This document shows, in pieces, positions 11,854-22,133 of a DNA stretch of 64,000 nt. Each line of letters starts with the position of its first letter. The stretch's first letter is position 1. Where the stretch lies: the NCBI GenBank assembly GCA_029204225.1, contig CM055095.1, positions 24,462,190-24,526,189 of the forward strand, written 5' to 3'. The position numbers and the translations under genes were made by a program. This stretch comes from Diphasiastrum complanatum. Its lineage: Eukaryota; Streptophyta; Lycopodiopsida; Lycopodiales; Lycopodiaceae. Below the pieces are notes generated by a model that had not been told where the DNA came from, did no database searches, and saw only the letters and a program-made list of their open reading frames with translations.

Positions 11854-12480
11854 TTATGGTTCTAGGAAGTAATCAGATTGACTGCACATCTCATCTGTGT
11901 CACTGACAACTTGCATCTGATCATCCATATTACTAGTACTTTGGCTAGCGTTGTATATAAAATCTTGTGGATTAGATGCTCTATCATCCCTGATTATTTG
12001 AATGTTGGATATGGGCTGTGATGGTGTGTGCAAGATCTGTGCTTCTGCAATAGCGGCTGTCTTACAAAGCTCTTTTGGACTGGTATATGATGCAAAGGGT
12101 GGCATACCAATCTTGATCTCATACAGTAATCCGGCATAGAAAAATGCCAATTTGTGGTGACTGGAAAGACCGGAATTTCAATCTCCCGCCATCTTGGCAA
12201 ATCGTGCAGTGTAGCCCTTGAGAGTTTCTCCGGGAAGCATTGAGATTTGGGCAAGCTGCTCATACATTGCCATGGCCTGTTGTGTGCAAGATGAAGATGA
12301 TATAGAGTGGTGTGGTGATGTACGAGAGAGAGATTGGGCAATGCAGTTTTTGAAATGTCTATGAGGGGATTGATGATGAGGAGATGGAAGAGGAAAAGAC
12401 ATGATGAATAAAGCAGAAAAAATTCCTTCGTCTAGAACATTCACGGTTTGGGCAAGGGTAGATTTTATAAATAAATTCAA
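11854..12480 (-). pseudogene. Gag-like region of the non-autonomous element
   Basis: Minus-strand translation in overlapping frames gives MYEQLAQISMLPGETLKGYTA followed by a further RFAKMAGD, the pattern of the retrotransposon gag domain (short helices, then a GE-x-L-x-x-Y-x-x-RF motif). After frame breaks comes AFFYAGLLYEIKIGMPP, like the F-x-x-GL-P-x-E-I-R end of that domain. At least two frameshifts separate the parts, and no CCHC knuckle was found. Gag would form the particle shell in the cytoplasm. As it stands it cannot make a full protein. Assignment rests on motif resemblance only. Confidence 0.55.
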
Positions 12481-12825
12481 TTATGCCCCTCCAGCGAAAG
12501 TCTTATGACGAGGGATGACAATTGGAAAAGCACTTATGTAGGTTTCTTTTGGCAAAGGGTTAGTTTTGCTTCAAAAAAACTACTTTTTGGCACTTCTTCA
12601 CAAGTTTATAGAAGAATTTTTCAATACCAACTATAACTTGCTTTAGCCTTGGCGGTCTTGGGAGGAGTCTATCAAAGAAAAAGTCACTCACCAAAGAGGC
12701 TTGGGCTAAAATTATTATAATAGTTTTTTATAGAAAAGGGCCTTCGACAGTCGTGGGAGGAGCTATCAAAGATAGGGTCGCTTCCCAACGAAGCTAATGG
12801 CCCAATTCATTTTTTTTTGACAACA

Positions 12826-13078
12826 AACCCTTGCAGATTTCTCTGTGTCCTTGTCTTAGTGAGACTAAGATGGAACTTCATAGGCCTTTACAAAAGTTTA
12901 TTTTTTATTTTTATAAACCCTTGCAGATTTCTCTGTCCTAGTCTCAACGAGATGGAACTTCAGAGGCTTCTTCAAAATTTATTTATTTTTTTTAAAATTT
13001 TGAAAACAAACCCTTGCAAATTTCTCTGTGTCCTGGTCTCAACGAGATGGGATTTCAGAGGCCTCTACAAAAGTTTTT
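12826..13078 (-). repeat. Three tandem copies of leader hairpin motif
   Basis: Copies at about 12826-12897, 12916-12980 and 13010-13078 each read (plus strand) CCCTTGCA(G/A)ATTTCTCTG, then GTCCT-x-GTCT-x-A-x-GAGA-x-GGAACTTC or a close variant, then CTTTACAAAAG-like. The first copy has a perfect apex stem TCTTAGT-GAG-ACTAAGA at 12854-12870. The same motif occurs in the leaders of family A (see 34199, 34370, 42136, 51263), in the same orientation relative to the element. Confidence 0.8.
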
Positions 13079-13284
13079 TTTTTTTTAACGATGCCGAAAA
13101 GTAACCGATAGGACAAGAGGAGACTCGAAGGAGAAAAAAAACTTGTTTGAGAAAGAAATGTAAAAGAGAGTTAAAGAATCGGGAGAAAGAAAAGCTTTAA
13201 AAATACTTAGGTAACTTATGAGAAGGGAGGGAAAACTTAAAAAATAAAATGATTAGAAAAACAGAAAAGAGTACCTTTAAAAAA

Positions 13285-13309
13285 GGGAGGGGGAGGGGGG
13301 GGGGGGGGC
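13285..13309. repeat. G-rich tract
   Basis: GGGAGGGGGAGG followed by a long G run. Low complexity within the leader. G-quadruplex formation is possible on the plus strand, but I claim nothing beyond composition. Confidence 0.8.
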
Positions 13310-13582
13310 TTGAAAAAAGAGAACTAAAGTCATAACAATGGGCAATTTGGAAAAAGCTTAATCAAAATCAGCTACACAATATTTGTGGCCTACAAAATTT
13401 AAATCACTACTTAAAAACAAAACTAATACTTTGAGAGCTTGGTTGTTGTTTTTTTTTTGGAAATGGAAGATTCAAGAGAATGGGAAAAAGAGGAGGCGAG
13501 GGGAAGGAAGCAAAAAAGAGTGGAGAGAAGAGTGAAGAAAAGAGAATTTGAAAGGCATCTATGCGGTGAGCAACGTTGGCGC

Positions 13583-13600
13583 TCCCCGGCATTGTCACCA
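13583..13600 (-). other. PBS-like site of gag-bearing element
   Basis: In element orientation TGGTGACAATGCCGGGGA, two bases after the end of the 5' LTR. It matches the plant tRNA-Asp PBS at 14 of 18 positions, including the run TGCCGGGGA. Either a decayed tRNA-Asp site or a site for another tRNA. Confidence 0.6.
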
Positions 13601-13602
13601 AT

Positions 13603-13658
13603 TGTAGTCAATTGTAGTATAGGGGTCCGTTCATTGGGAGCCGCCCGTGCACACCTGC

Positions 13659-13737
<79 letters not shown>

Positions 13738-13890
13738 ACCAATGATGGTTGGGGCTATGGGGGCTCGAGCGCCTACCCATAGCTATGCACCAATCAACCT
13801 TGGAGAGAGAGAGAGAGAGAGTATACGCGCGCCTAGGTTGAGAAAGGCCTTGGGGGCTCGAGCGCCTACCCAAAGCTATTCTATCCCAAC

Positions 13891-13971
<81 letters not shown>

Positions 13972-14434
13972 AGCTTTATTAAGGAGAATAGAAGATGTGT
14001 ACAATGAAAAATGGCCTCCTTATATAGTTGAGGAAGGAGGGCCATCTTGGCTCTCATTGGCCTGTTTACAATGGCATCCTAGCCCTTCAAACTAAATAAA
14101 CTTCAATCTAATGGTTCATTAGGAAAAGGGCCAAACTCACATGATTCATGTGAGTTTGAGAGATTCCCGTTTAACTTAGAACCTTATGAACTTGACTTTG
14201 GGCCTTTTAATTAATTTATTCTAATAAGGCCCAAAGTCCTTTTATTCAAGTTCTATTTTTCTGATTTGCGTGGTCACTAGGTCGGTCTTATACACGCAGG
14301 AAGCCGATGCCCTCGCACTTATTATTCTAACTGTACAATGTACTGTGGCGGGGCCCACTAGGCAAGGCTTGGCCAACAGTATTTCAAGTGGTGAGACCCA
14401 CTTGTTTATTATTGTGCAAGAAATATCCACAACA
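13603..14434 (-). repeat. Right LTR (5' LTR) of gag-bearing element
   Basis: 832 bp, partner of 9924-10761. Ends with CCACAACA on the plus strand, directly followed by ATCAT. GA tracts at about 13660-13733, 13803-13820 and 13893-13966 differ in length and order from those of the other LTR. The unique half (about 13967-14434) aligns throughout with 10291-10761. Confidence 0.9.
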
Positions 14435-14439
14435 ATCAT
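14435..14439. repeat. Target-site duplication ATCAT, right
   Basis: Second copy of the duplication described at 9919-9923. H sequence resumes as GGGTTGGAGATGTGAGG. Confidence 0.95.
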
Positions 14440-15320
14440 GGGTTGGAGATGTGAGGGGGGCCTTGCCTTTCTTTTGCTGGGATGGCGCTTGGAAATTTTC
14501 GAGGACTGGTGTAGGACTAGAGACAATCTCAGGAACTTCCCAAAGAACAATGGTGAGGTCACCCGACGATTGAATTTGAAGTGGTTTTTTCATTTTCTCT
14601 TTCATAGTATGACCACGTGGTTGAGGTTTCGGTGGTGGAGAGGTGTGTGGATGAGGGACAATTGGTATGTCATGGAGGATCTCGTCATCAATTTGAAAGA
14701 TATATCTAGATCAGGTAATTGGTTGTGATTGATCGAGAGTGGAGAGGTACAATTATCCTGATGCTGAGCAGAGTAATCGGCATTCACACAATCAATAGTA
14801 GCTAGACTGTGAATCAAGTTTATGATATCAGTAGATTTGACATAATGACCTTTTTCGTGGCTGGATTGGTATGGCTCAAATACTGAGTTGGTGGTTGAGG
14901 ATCCCTCTTCCTGGGTGCATGCAGGTTTGAGTTTACCCGTTGAGTCAATGGTGACAGAACTGTCACGATTTCCAGAAGTGACTCGGCCTTTGCTCCAGTC
15001 ATGAATGACTCGTGTATTGGTGAGCCACGGACGACCAAGTAGTAATTCATAAGAATAGGAATTATTGGGAATATCAAGTACTACGAGATCAATAGAAAAC
15101 TTGAGACCTCCTAGTTTGATCAGCACGTGCGGAAGGAAACCGGTAGGTCGGACCACACTTTGATCGGCCATCCGAAGCTGACAAGTAGGTTTGCTAGCTT
15201 GTCTCTCAGATTTCATTCCATCATGAGGGATGTGGAAATGATATTAACTCCAAAACCTCCATCGAGTACTACTAAAACTTCACGAGATTGATGATGGGTA
15301 GCTGGGATTTTGATGTTGCC
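14440..15320 (-). pseudogene. Gypsy H protease and linker (minus copy)
   Basis: Minus strand. A retropepsin-like domain has the active-site region reading LDGGFGVNIIS with its Asp codon at 15261-15263 (family A has VDGGSGVNLIS, so Ser is replaced by Phe here), then FSIDLVVLDIPN, and the closing ELLLGRPWL motif typical of plant gypsy protease. The linker to RT follows and matches the plus-strand copy (from 16818), except that about 345 bp present at 16930-17272 are missing here (near 14700). A frameshift lies between the active site and 15216. Protease would cut the Gag-Pol precursor. This copy is inactive. Confidence 0.8.
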
Positions 15321-16817
15321 TCATTCGCTGAGTGGATTGGTTAGATGTAAGGGCATTTTAGGCAACTCGTCAAAAGTGGTGGTGGTATTGGATTGAATCT
15401 GTTGTTTCCACTGGCCAGCATGCTTCCAGAGTACATGGAAGGGAAGAGTGACATTGGCTTGTAGTAAATCTCCCCAAACTTTGGTACATTCAATGGTTTC
15501 GCTTTCAAAGGGCTTGTGAGGTACTTTATGGAAAGAGGAAGATTGTTGGTCGACATTGCAGATTTGCTGGCGATACTGATGATGCAGCCAAATTTCTTCA
15601 GATGGGTGAGGGTAAACTATCGGGGTTGAATCGTCACTTGGAGGAACAGCCCGCGGTTGAGTTTTGTTGGGTGCAAGCGTAGGGGCTTGGCGTTGGGTTT
15701 GTGCCCGAGTCAAGACCCAAGCAAGATGTGTTTCGATTTGTAAGCTTTCGACTTGCATTGAACAGACAGAAGCAGCTAGCTTAGATCGGGATGGGCAGTC
15801 CTTCACGTGGTGTTCAATACCACAGTTTTTACAAGCTGGAGGAAAGCGGAGTTTATCTAGGCAGCGAATACTAGGATATTTACCTGCACAGATAAAGCAC
15901 TCGGATCAAGATAATGGACAGCGTTTCGTGGGGCAGGCTGGTTAACAACAAACTGTTGACATGGGGATGAGTATTGATTTGGTGCAGGTGGTCGTGGTTG
16001 GTAAACCCCTGGTCGTGGCACAAGTTGTTGTGGCGGGTAAGGGAAGTATGCTCGATAGATGGTGGGTCTGGTGGCTGCTGGGAAATGATTTCACAGTTGA
16101 GGGAATTCATTAGCAGTGTGATGCTGTGAGCAGATTGGACATCAGACATTTTCCCTTGCTGGAAATGATTTCTCAGCAATATGTTTCATGGCGGTTTGAA
16201 AATCGGCAGTGAGTTTATCTATATGAGATTGTTGAGCTTTTTGTCAAGTTTCCATTTGATGTAGAAGTTCAGAAGACTGAGCAATATTATCAGACTTTGG
16301 GTGATTAGGCTGGTCCGGATTCTTAGATTTCTTTTCACGATGGTCAAAGTCATCGTCGGAACCTTCGTCTTCTTCACGGATATCATCGGTCATCACATCT
16401 TTAAGTTGATCATAAAGGTCAACTGGTTTGAGTTCATGGTGGATGTTTTTAGACAATCCAACTAAGAATAGTTTTGTGGCCATTCGTTTGGTGATATTTT
16501 CATCAACACATTCGACTTTGAGATGTTTAAAATGCTCAATGTAGTTTCAGACAGACTCTTCACGATGCATTTTCATATGAGTAATTTGAATGAACGGGCT
16601 CTGAGTCAGTTTGGATGGTTTGAAATGCTTGATGAGAGCATCCTTGAGGTGGTCCAAGAAGCAAGATCAAGAACTTCGAGATTCAAGTACCACTCCTTGG
16701 TGGTGCCATAGAGTACCATGGGAAATGGACGAAGCTTTTCAGTTTCAGAGGTATCTCCATAAAAACGGCATGCATTATCAAAGTCTTGGAGAAATCGAAC
16801 TGGGCCACAAACTGGAG
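15321..16817 (-). pseudogene. Gypsy H gag with two short-spaced zinc knuckles (minus copy)
   Basis: Minus strand, several frames. The N-terminal part near 16821-16606 has FLQDFDNACRFYGDTSETEK and TTKEWYLNLE, the gag domain pattern. 16483-16244 has LVGLSKNIHHELKP followed by an acidic stretch. Two knuckle motifs of 13 residues lie at 15899-15861 (CFICAGKYPSIRC, His replaced by Tyr) and 15833-15795 (CKNCGIEHHVKDC). The second fits CX2CX3HX4C or CX2CX4HX3C, one residue shorter than the canonical knuckle. Gag's start and the 5' LTR are absent, because at about 16818 the sequence flips into the plus-strand H copy. Several stops and frameshifts. Confidence 0.78.
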
Positions 16818-18960
16818 TCACAGTCTAGCTACCATTGATTGTGTGAATGCCGATTACTGTGCTCAACATCAGGATAATTGTACCTCTCCACTCCCGATCG
16901 ATCACGACCAATTACCTGATCTGGATACACCTATCATCAATATCAATTTTATTGATATTCTTCCACACCATGATGAACTGCTAAATGTTGCATGGCTACC
17001 TACTAATGAATCAGACGATTTATTCATTGATGACGAGAACATCTTACGAATTCAGAATTGCCTAGAAGATATGGACATTTCTGATATTCAGATCCTCAAC
17101 TATATGGAGGCACTCCCACCTAGGACCTATCCACAACATTCTTCCAAGGTGGAACCAGTTGCCAAGATTGCAATTGAAAAACTTGAGACAAAATTCTACC
17201 ATCCCAAATGCCCATACTACCATCCCAAATGCCCATACTATCCATGGGATCTCTGTGAGGAGGAGACTATCTTTCAAATTGATGATGAGATCCTCCATGA
17301 CATACCAACTGTCCCTCATCCACACACCTCTCCACCACCGAAACCTCAACCACGTGGTCATACTATGAAAGAGAAAATGAAAAAACCACTTAAAATTCAA
17401 CCGCCGGGTGACCTCACCATTGTTCGGGAAGTTCCTAAGATTGCCTCTAGTCCTACACCAGTCCCCAAAAATTTCCAAGCGCCATCCCGTCAAGAGAAGG
17501 CCCCCCTCGCATCTCTAGCCCATGATGTTCCTGCATACTTTAAGGACTATACGATCGAGGATGTCACAATCCAATTACCCCAAGCTCAATGTGAGCCAAC
17601 TGGTAATTCACCCTACGAAGGCCCTACACAAACCATAACCCTTTCCCTGAGTGAGCCAAATGAAACCAACGAGTATCTTGTCCACATCGGAGCTCATCTC
17701 AATCGCGAACAATGCAGACGGCTTGAAAAGCTCCTACAAAAATATCAACATGTCTTTGCCTGGACCTATAAAGACATGAAAGGCGTCTCACCCCAAGTAG
17801 TTGTGCATCATATCCCGCTTAAACCGGGTGCAAGACCCACTGCGAGTCGTCCATACAGATGCGATCCCATCTATATGGCCAAGATCGAAGAAGAATTACA
17901 ATGCCTCTTAGATGCGGGATTTATCTATGAAATTGAGCATACTGAGTGGGTCTCCCCAATTGTCATCATTCCCAAGAAAAATGGAAAACTCCAAATCTGT
18001 GTCAATTTTAAGAAACTTAACGCCGTCACTGAACATGATCATTTTTCATTACCTTTCAGAGAATCCATCTTAGAAAAACTAGCAGGAGATGAGGCTTACA
18101 CCTTTTTAGATGGCTTTAGCGGATACAATATGATCCAAATTGTTGAAGAAGATCAACACAAAACCGCTTTTGCCACAGAATGGGGAATCTTTTGTTCGAA
18201 AGTCATGCCCTTGGTCTCTGCAATGCTCCTAGCACCTTCCAACATGTTATGCAAGCGGCCTTTTCTCAGCAAATGGACGATACCTTAGAAGTTTACTTGT
18301 ACGATTTAGGAGCACATTCCGAAAATACGCCATCTGTCTATTCTCGAAAAAAAATTTATCCAATGTCAACGCTTCGGCATCTCTCTTAATCCTAAAAAAT
18401 GCCAGATTTTGGTAACCCATGGTATTGTGTTAGGACATATTATCTCACAAAATGGCATTGCCACTGACCCTGAAAACATCCTTATCATTCAAAATCTGCC
18501 GGAACCGCGTACGATACGTGAAGTTTACTCCTTTCTTGGCCACGCCAACTACTATCGGTGCTTTATTTTTTATTTCGCTAACAAATCACGCTTAATCTAC
18601 AAAGTAGTTGTATTTCCTAAATGGACGGATGAACAACGTGTCGTCTTTAGTCAACTCAAAAAAGCCCTTACTAATGCACCCATCCTCCGGGCTCCTGATT
18701 ATTCTAAAGAATTCCATGTGCATACCGATGCATCCACGTATACCATTGGAGCAGTGCTCACCCAACCGGGAGAATTCAAAAAGGACTACCCAATCCGTTT
18801 TCTTAGTCGACAATTGATACATGTTGAAGTCAATTGTACCACTACCGAACACAAAGCCTTGGCAATGGTATATGCAGTTCAGAAGTTTCGCCATTATATT
18901 CTAGGAAAAGTCTTTGCGTTCTTCACTGATCATCAAACACTATTGTATCTCATCAACTGA
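16818..18960 (+). pseudogene. Gypsy H linker, reverse transcriptase and RNase H (plus copy)
   Basis: Opens in the protease-RT linker (SLATIDCVNADYCAQHQDN). RT blocks run from about 17800: RPTASRPYRCDPIYMAKIEE, FIYEIEHTEWVSPIVIIPKK, FSLPFRESILEKLAGDEAYT, FLDGFSGYNMIQI. A frame change near 18200 leads to LCNAPSTFQHVMQAAF and the polymerase box, which reads VYLYDL instead of VYLDDL (Asp codon replaced by Tyr codon at 18300-18302). Another frame change precedes 18409. RNase H follows with FHVHTDASTYTIGAVL, TTEHKALAMVYAVQKF and FFTDHQTLLYL, and is cut at 18957-18960. The linker carries a 21-bp tandem duplication near 17199-17241 (YHPKCPY twice). Integrase is missing. RT cannot be active. Confidence 0.88.
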
Positions 18961-20888
18961 CCCTCGCCATGGACGATCCCACTCAAAATTACAAGTGGGC
19001 TGAGAAGGTAACAGAGAAGCTGTGCGGAGCTCTGAAAGCTCGAAAACCAACTACCAAATGTTGGTATCTCCTCCACATGTTGGTCACCAAACAATTGGGG
19101 TCTAGGGCAGCTACTGCCATCAAGGAGTTGGATGATGATTATCCAAGCACAAAAAAGTGAGCCACCCCCCAACCGACAGTAGAACCGGTCTCACCAGCCC
19201 CACCTACTAAGAAGCAGAAAGAGAAGGCGATCAACACAGAAGCCGATGTCCCTCATAACATTCTATCCAGCAACATCGGGGTGGAATATGCTGAATTCGG
19301 AGGGAGCCTTAAACCATCTCAGGTCCCAAAGGAGGTCCTAGAGCAGCAGGTGGCCTTACTTCACTAGGCCCAACAACGTAGACAAGTAGTAGCGGCAGCA
19401 GCAGGCAGCTCCAGAATGGCAAGCACTTCCGGCTCTGATCCTATGGGCGTGATTCCGTCCACACATGCAATTTCCTCTCCATCACTTGCTTTCACACTCC
19501 CACCACCAACCCCACCATTTACTGCCACCTCCACACCCTCACTAACTCTCAACACGGGCTTCACTTCCACACTTCCACAAAAGCCCTAACTTGTACAAAT
19601 CTCCACCCTACTTGACTTCACAGTCAACGTAGATGATTTTGCATTACAATTACTAAGTGCACTTCCATCAACCACTATCACCACTAACCCAATCCAACAA
19701 TCTCTACAACGCAGTATCTCCCCACCTCTTGTACCACTCAATCCACAATTACGTCCACCTGCTTTTCATACACCTCCGTCTAGCCCTGCTCCTGACTTTC
19801 TACCATTTAACCCAATGTCGTATCCTAACTACACACGCACCCTCCCTGACATTGGTCCTTGGGGGCAGTTACCCCTTGCAGCCCAAAAAGTGGTATGGTT
19901 GGTGAATAAGCTCCAATACAATCTATTCGACACCCTAGGGGGACAATATACTATGCAGCAATTTGACGATGGTGCTATGGCGGACCTTCAGAAAGAAAAA
20001 ACAAGGCTGGAGAGGAAAACAAACAACAACAACTCTAGATCCAAAACCTCACGAATTACAATCAACAACAACAGCGGATGCTACTCCACCTCCAGAACCA
20101 GCTCCAACTGAAGGTATCCAACATGCAACAAACCATCGATACCCTCAAAGCCGAAAAAGATGAGGTTGTAGCATATTCACAAGCAGTACGTTCTGCTATG
20201 AAGGAACAGTTGGAAATGGTGGACTTCAACAACTTCGCACCACCAGTTATTCTTGAGGGAACTGCCATTCTAGTGGTGACCTATCAAACATTGGCCCAAA
20301 AGCTGAAAGCCACGATGGAGTAGCACTTAAAATTACAACAATCATACATTGCTTCCATCGAGGTCTTAAACCAACACATAGCCACCCTGAAAAAATGCTT
20401 CAAGGCCGCTGTCCAGTCAACACCGTTGGTTCATGCAGAGCACGCCCAATTTCATGATTCAAGGCACCACTTTGATGGACCAGATGGTGGAGATGGAGTA
20501 AGATTCCAACAGCCTCCTCCTATAACTCAAGGCTTCGCATTTCAAGGCCAACCCCTGGGGCAAGGAGCTCAAACACCAGGCAATCCGTCAGACTCTGGGG
20601 GTACCAGCTCCCAACATTATCTTTTCTCTTCCACCGCTTCTAACACTCTCGACACCACTAATCCCACCTTCATTCCATGACAATTTTTTCATGAGTCAAA
20701 AAGCAGAAGCTAACCCCTCGCCTCCTCTCTCTCATGAACTCGATCCACAAATTCAACACGAGATTGCCTCTGAAGCGCCAACCATCCGGCACATAATCAC
20801 GCTCATAGAACCAAGCAAGGAGTTGCGTGCCTCTCAGGAGTTTGCAAAGAAGTATCCAACAACAAAAGAGCGAGGTGGCTACATACTG
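18961..20888 (+). pseudogene. Gypsy H extra ORF, low-complexity and coiled-coil parts (plus copy)
   Basis: Directly follows the truncated RNase H. Open pieces at 18969-19160 (EKVTEKLCGALKARKPTTK, helical), 19171-19905 (Pro/Ser/Thr-rich, stops at 19364 and 19588), 19815-20323 (frames shift; a predicted coiled coil with QLQLKVSNMQQTIDTLKAEK and VRSAMKEQLEMVDF), 20426-20680 (Gln/Gly/Pro-rich) and 20691-20888 (LDPQIQHEIASEAPTIRHI). The last two match the minus-strand remnant at 4997-4690. I do not recognise a known domain. The position after pol suggests the extra 3' ORF common in plant Athila/Tat-type gypsy elements. It is cut at about 20888. Confidence 0.5.
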
Positions 20889-22123
20889 TTTTATTATTAT
20901 TTAAGCTTCTACTCATGGACTTACAAAAGACTTGCCATGGTTGAAGTTGACAGATACTCATACGTGGTCTTACAAAACACATGCCACGGAGTTTTATTTG
21001 TTTCATTTTTATTTTCTCTATGTTAGCACAGTTGCTAACATCATTCAATCAGGATTCGCAAACAGTTCAGCTGATTGTAATGTTTATTCAAAGCATATAG
21101 GCACCAATTCAGTTCACATAGCTCTTTACGTAGATGATGCATTTATTTTGTCTAATGACACTTCTCTTCTGCACACTACTGAGAGTGATCTGTTAAAAAA
21201 AATTTGACATGACTGATTTAGGAGCTGTTCATTCTTTGCTAGAAATTCACCTTACTAGAGATAGACTTCAGAAGAAGATCTATCTTAGCTAGCAGACATA
21301 TCTAAAAGGCATTTTAAAAAAGTTTCATATGTTTGATTGCAAACCAATTGATATCCCAATGGATCCAGGTATAGTAGTGACTAAACCTTCTTGTGTTGAG
21401 ACTGATAGTGAAGTACTTGACTTAGCGAAGTACTCTTATCATTCACTAATCGGAACTCTAATGTATGCAATGTTGTGTACTAGACCAAATTTAGCATATA
21501 CTGTTAGCACGTTAAGTCAATTCATGTCTGATCCTAGGATCTCTCATTGGAAAACATTAAAGAGAGTGATGAGATATATTCAGAAAAGTTTAGACCATAT
21601 TTTATGCTATGATGGAAATGCTATCGACCTACTCGTCTTGCGAGGCTACTCCAACTCAGATTGGGGAGAAACAATCTCTACCAAAAAATCTACCTCCGGG
21701 TTCTGTTTCTATCTGGCAGGGGGACCAATTTTGTGAAACTCAAGGAAGCAGAAATAAGTTGCGCTTTTCTCGATAGAGGTAGAGTACATCGCGGCATGTC
21801 AAGCTTCAAAAAAAGCTGTATTGATCAAGTTATAACTTCACGACTTACATCACACTCAGTTTAATGCTACTACCATTCTATGTGACAACTTGAGCTGTAT
21901 TTCACTGTCACTGAATCCCAGATTTCATGGCAAATCCAAGCACATAGAAATCCAGTATCATTTCATTCGGGAGAAAGTTTTCTTAGGACAAGTGATCCTT
22001 CAATATTGTTCCACAACAAATATGGTCGCAGACATCTTCACTAAAGCGCTTCCCAGGATCAAGCACCAAAAAGTTTTCAACAAGCTGAATCTGACGAAGA
22101 TACCAAGGCACCAATCGTGTCCT
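20889..22123 (+). pseudogene. Ty1/copia element I, RT end and RNase H
   Basis: From about 21030 the sequence encodes the copia RT palm (IALYVDDAFILSND, catalytic pair intact), then after frame breaks FDCKPIDIPMDPG, SYHSLIGTLMYAMLCTRPNL and LSQFMSDPRISHWKTLKRVM. RNase H follows with GYSNSDWGETISTKKSTSGF and, after more breaks, HIEIQYHFIREKVFLGQV and ADIFTKALPR up to about 22123. Stops and at least four frameshifts. 20889-21027 has no recognisable content and bridges from H. Gag, protease, integrase and the RT N-terminus are absent. Confidence 0.85.
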
Positions 22124-22133
22124 TAAAGGGGAC
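22124..22133 (+). other. Polypurine tract of copia I
   Basis: TAAAGGGGAC directly before the TG of the following LTR. This is where plus-strand DNA synthesis would be primed. Confidence 0.7.

Larger units (their letters stand above)
12481..13582 (-). other. Leader of the gag-bearing element
   Basis: About 1.1 kb between PBS and gag without a supported gene. It contains three copies of a hairpin motif (12817-13090), homopolymer-rich stretches and a G-rich tract near 13285-13309. An apparent ORF at 13439-13894 on the plus strand only translates GA repeats. The layout (long leader with repeated hairpins before gag) parallels that of family A. Confidence 0.6.
9924..14434 (-). mobile_element. Non-autonomous LTR retrotransposon with gag relic
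   Basis: Bounded by two direct LTRs (9924-10761 and 13603-14434), TG...CA ends and a perfect 5-bp target duplication ATCAT. It is inserted in the minus-strand gypsy H. Read on the minus strand: 5' LTR, PBS-like site (13600-13583), a leader of about 1.1 kb, gag-like fragments (12480-11854), two unassigned short ORFs, then the 3' LTR. No protease, RT, RNase H or integrase motif is visible, so it would depend on another element. This matches the published class of terminal-repeat retrotransposons carrying only a GAG domain. By eye the non-microsatellite halves of the LTRs differ at about 5 percent, so it is not very recent. Confidence 0.88.
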
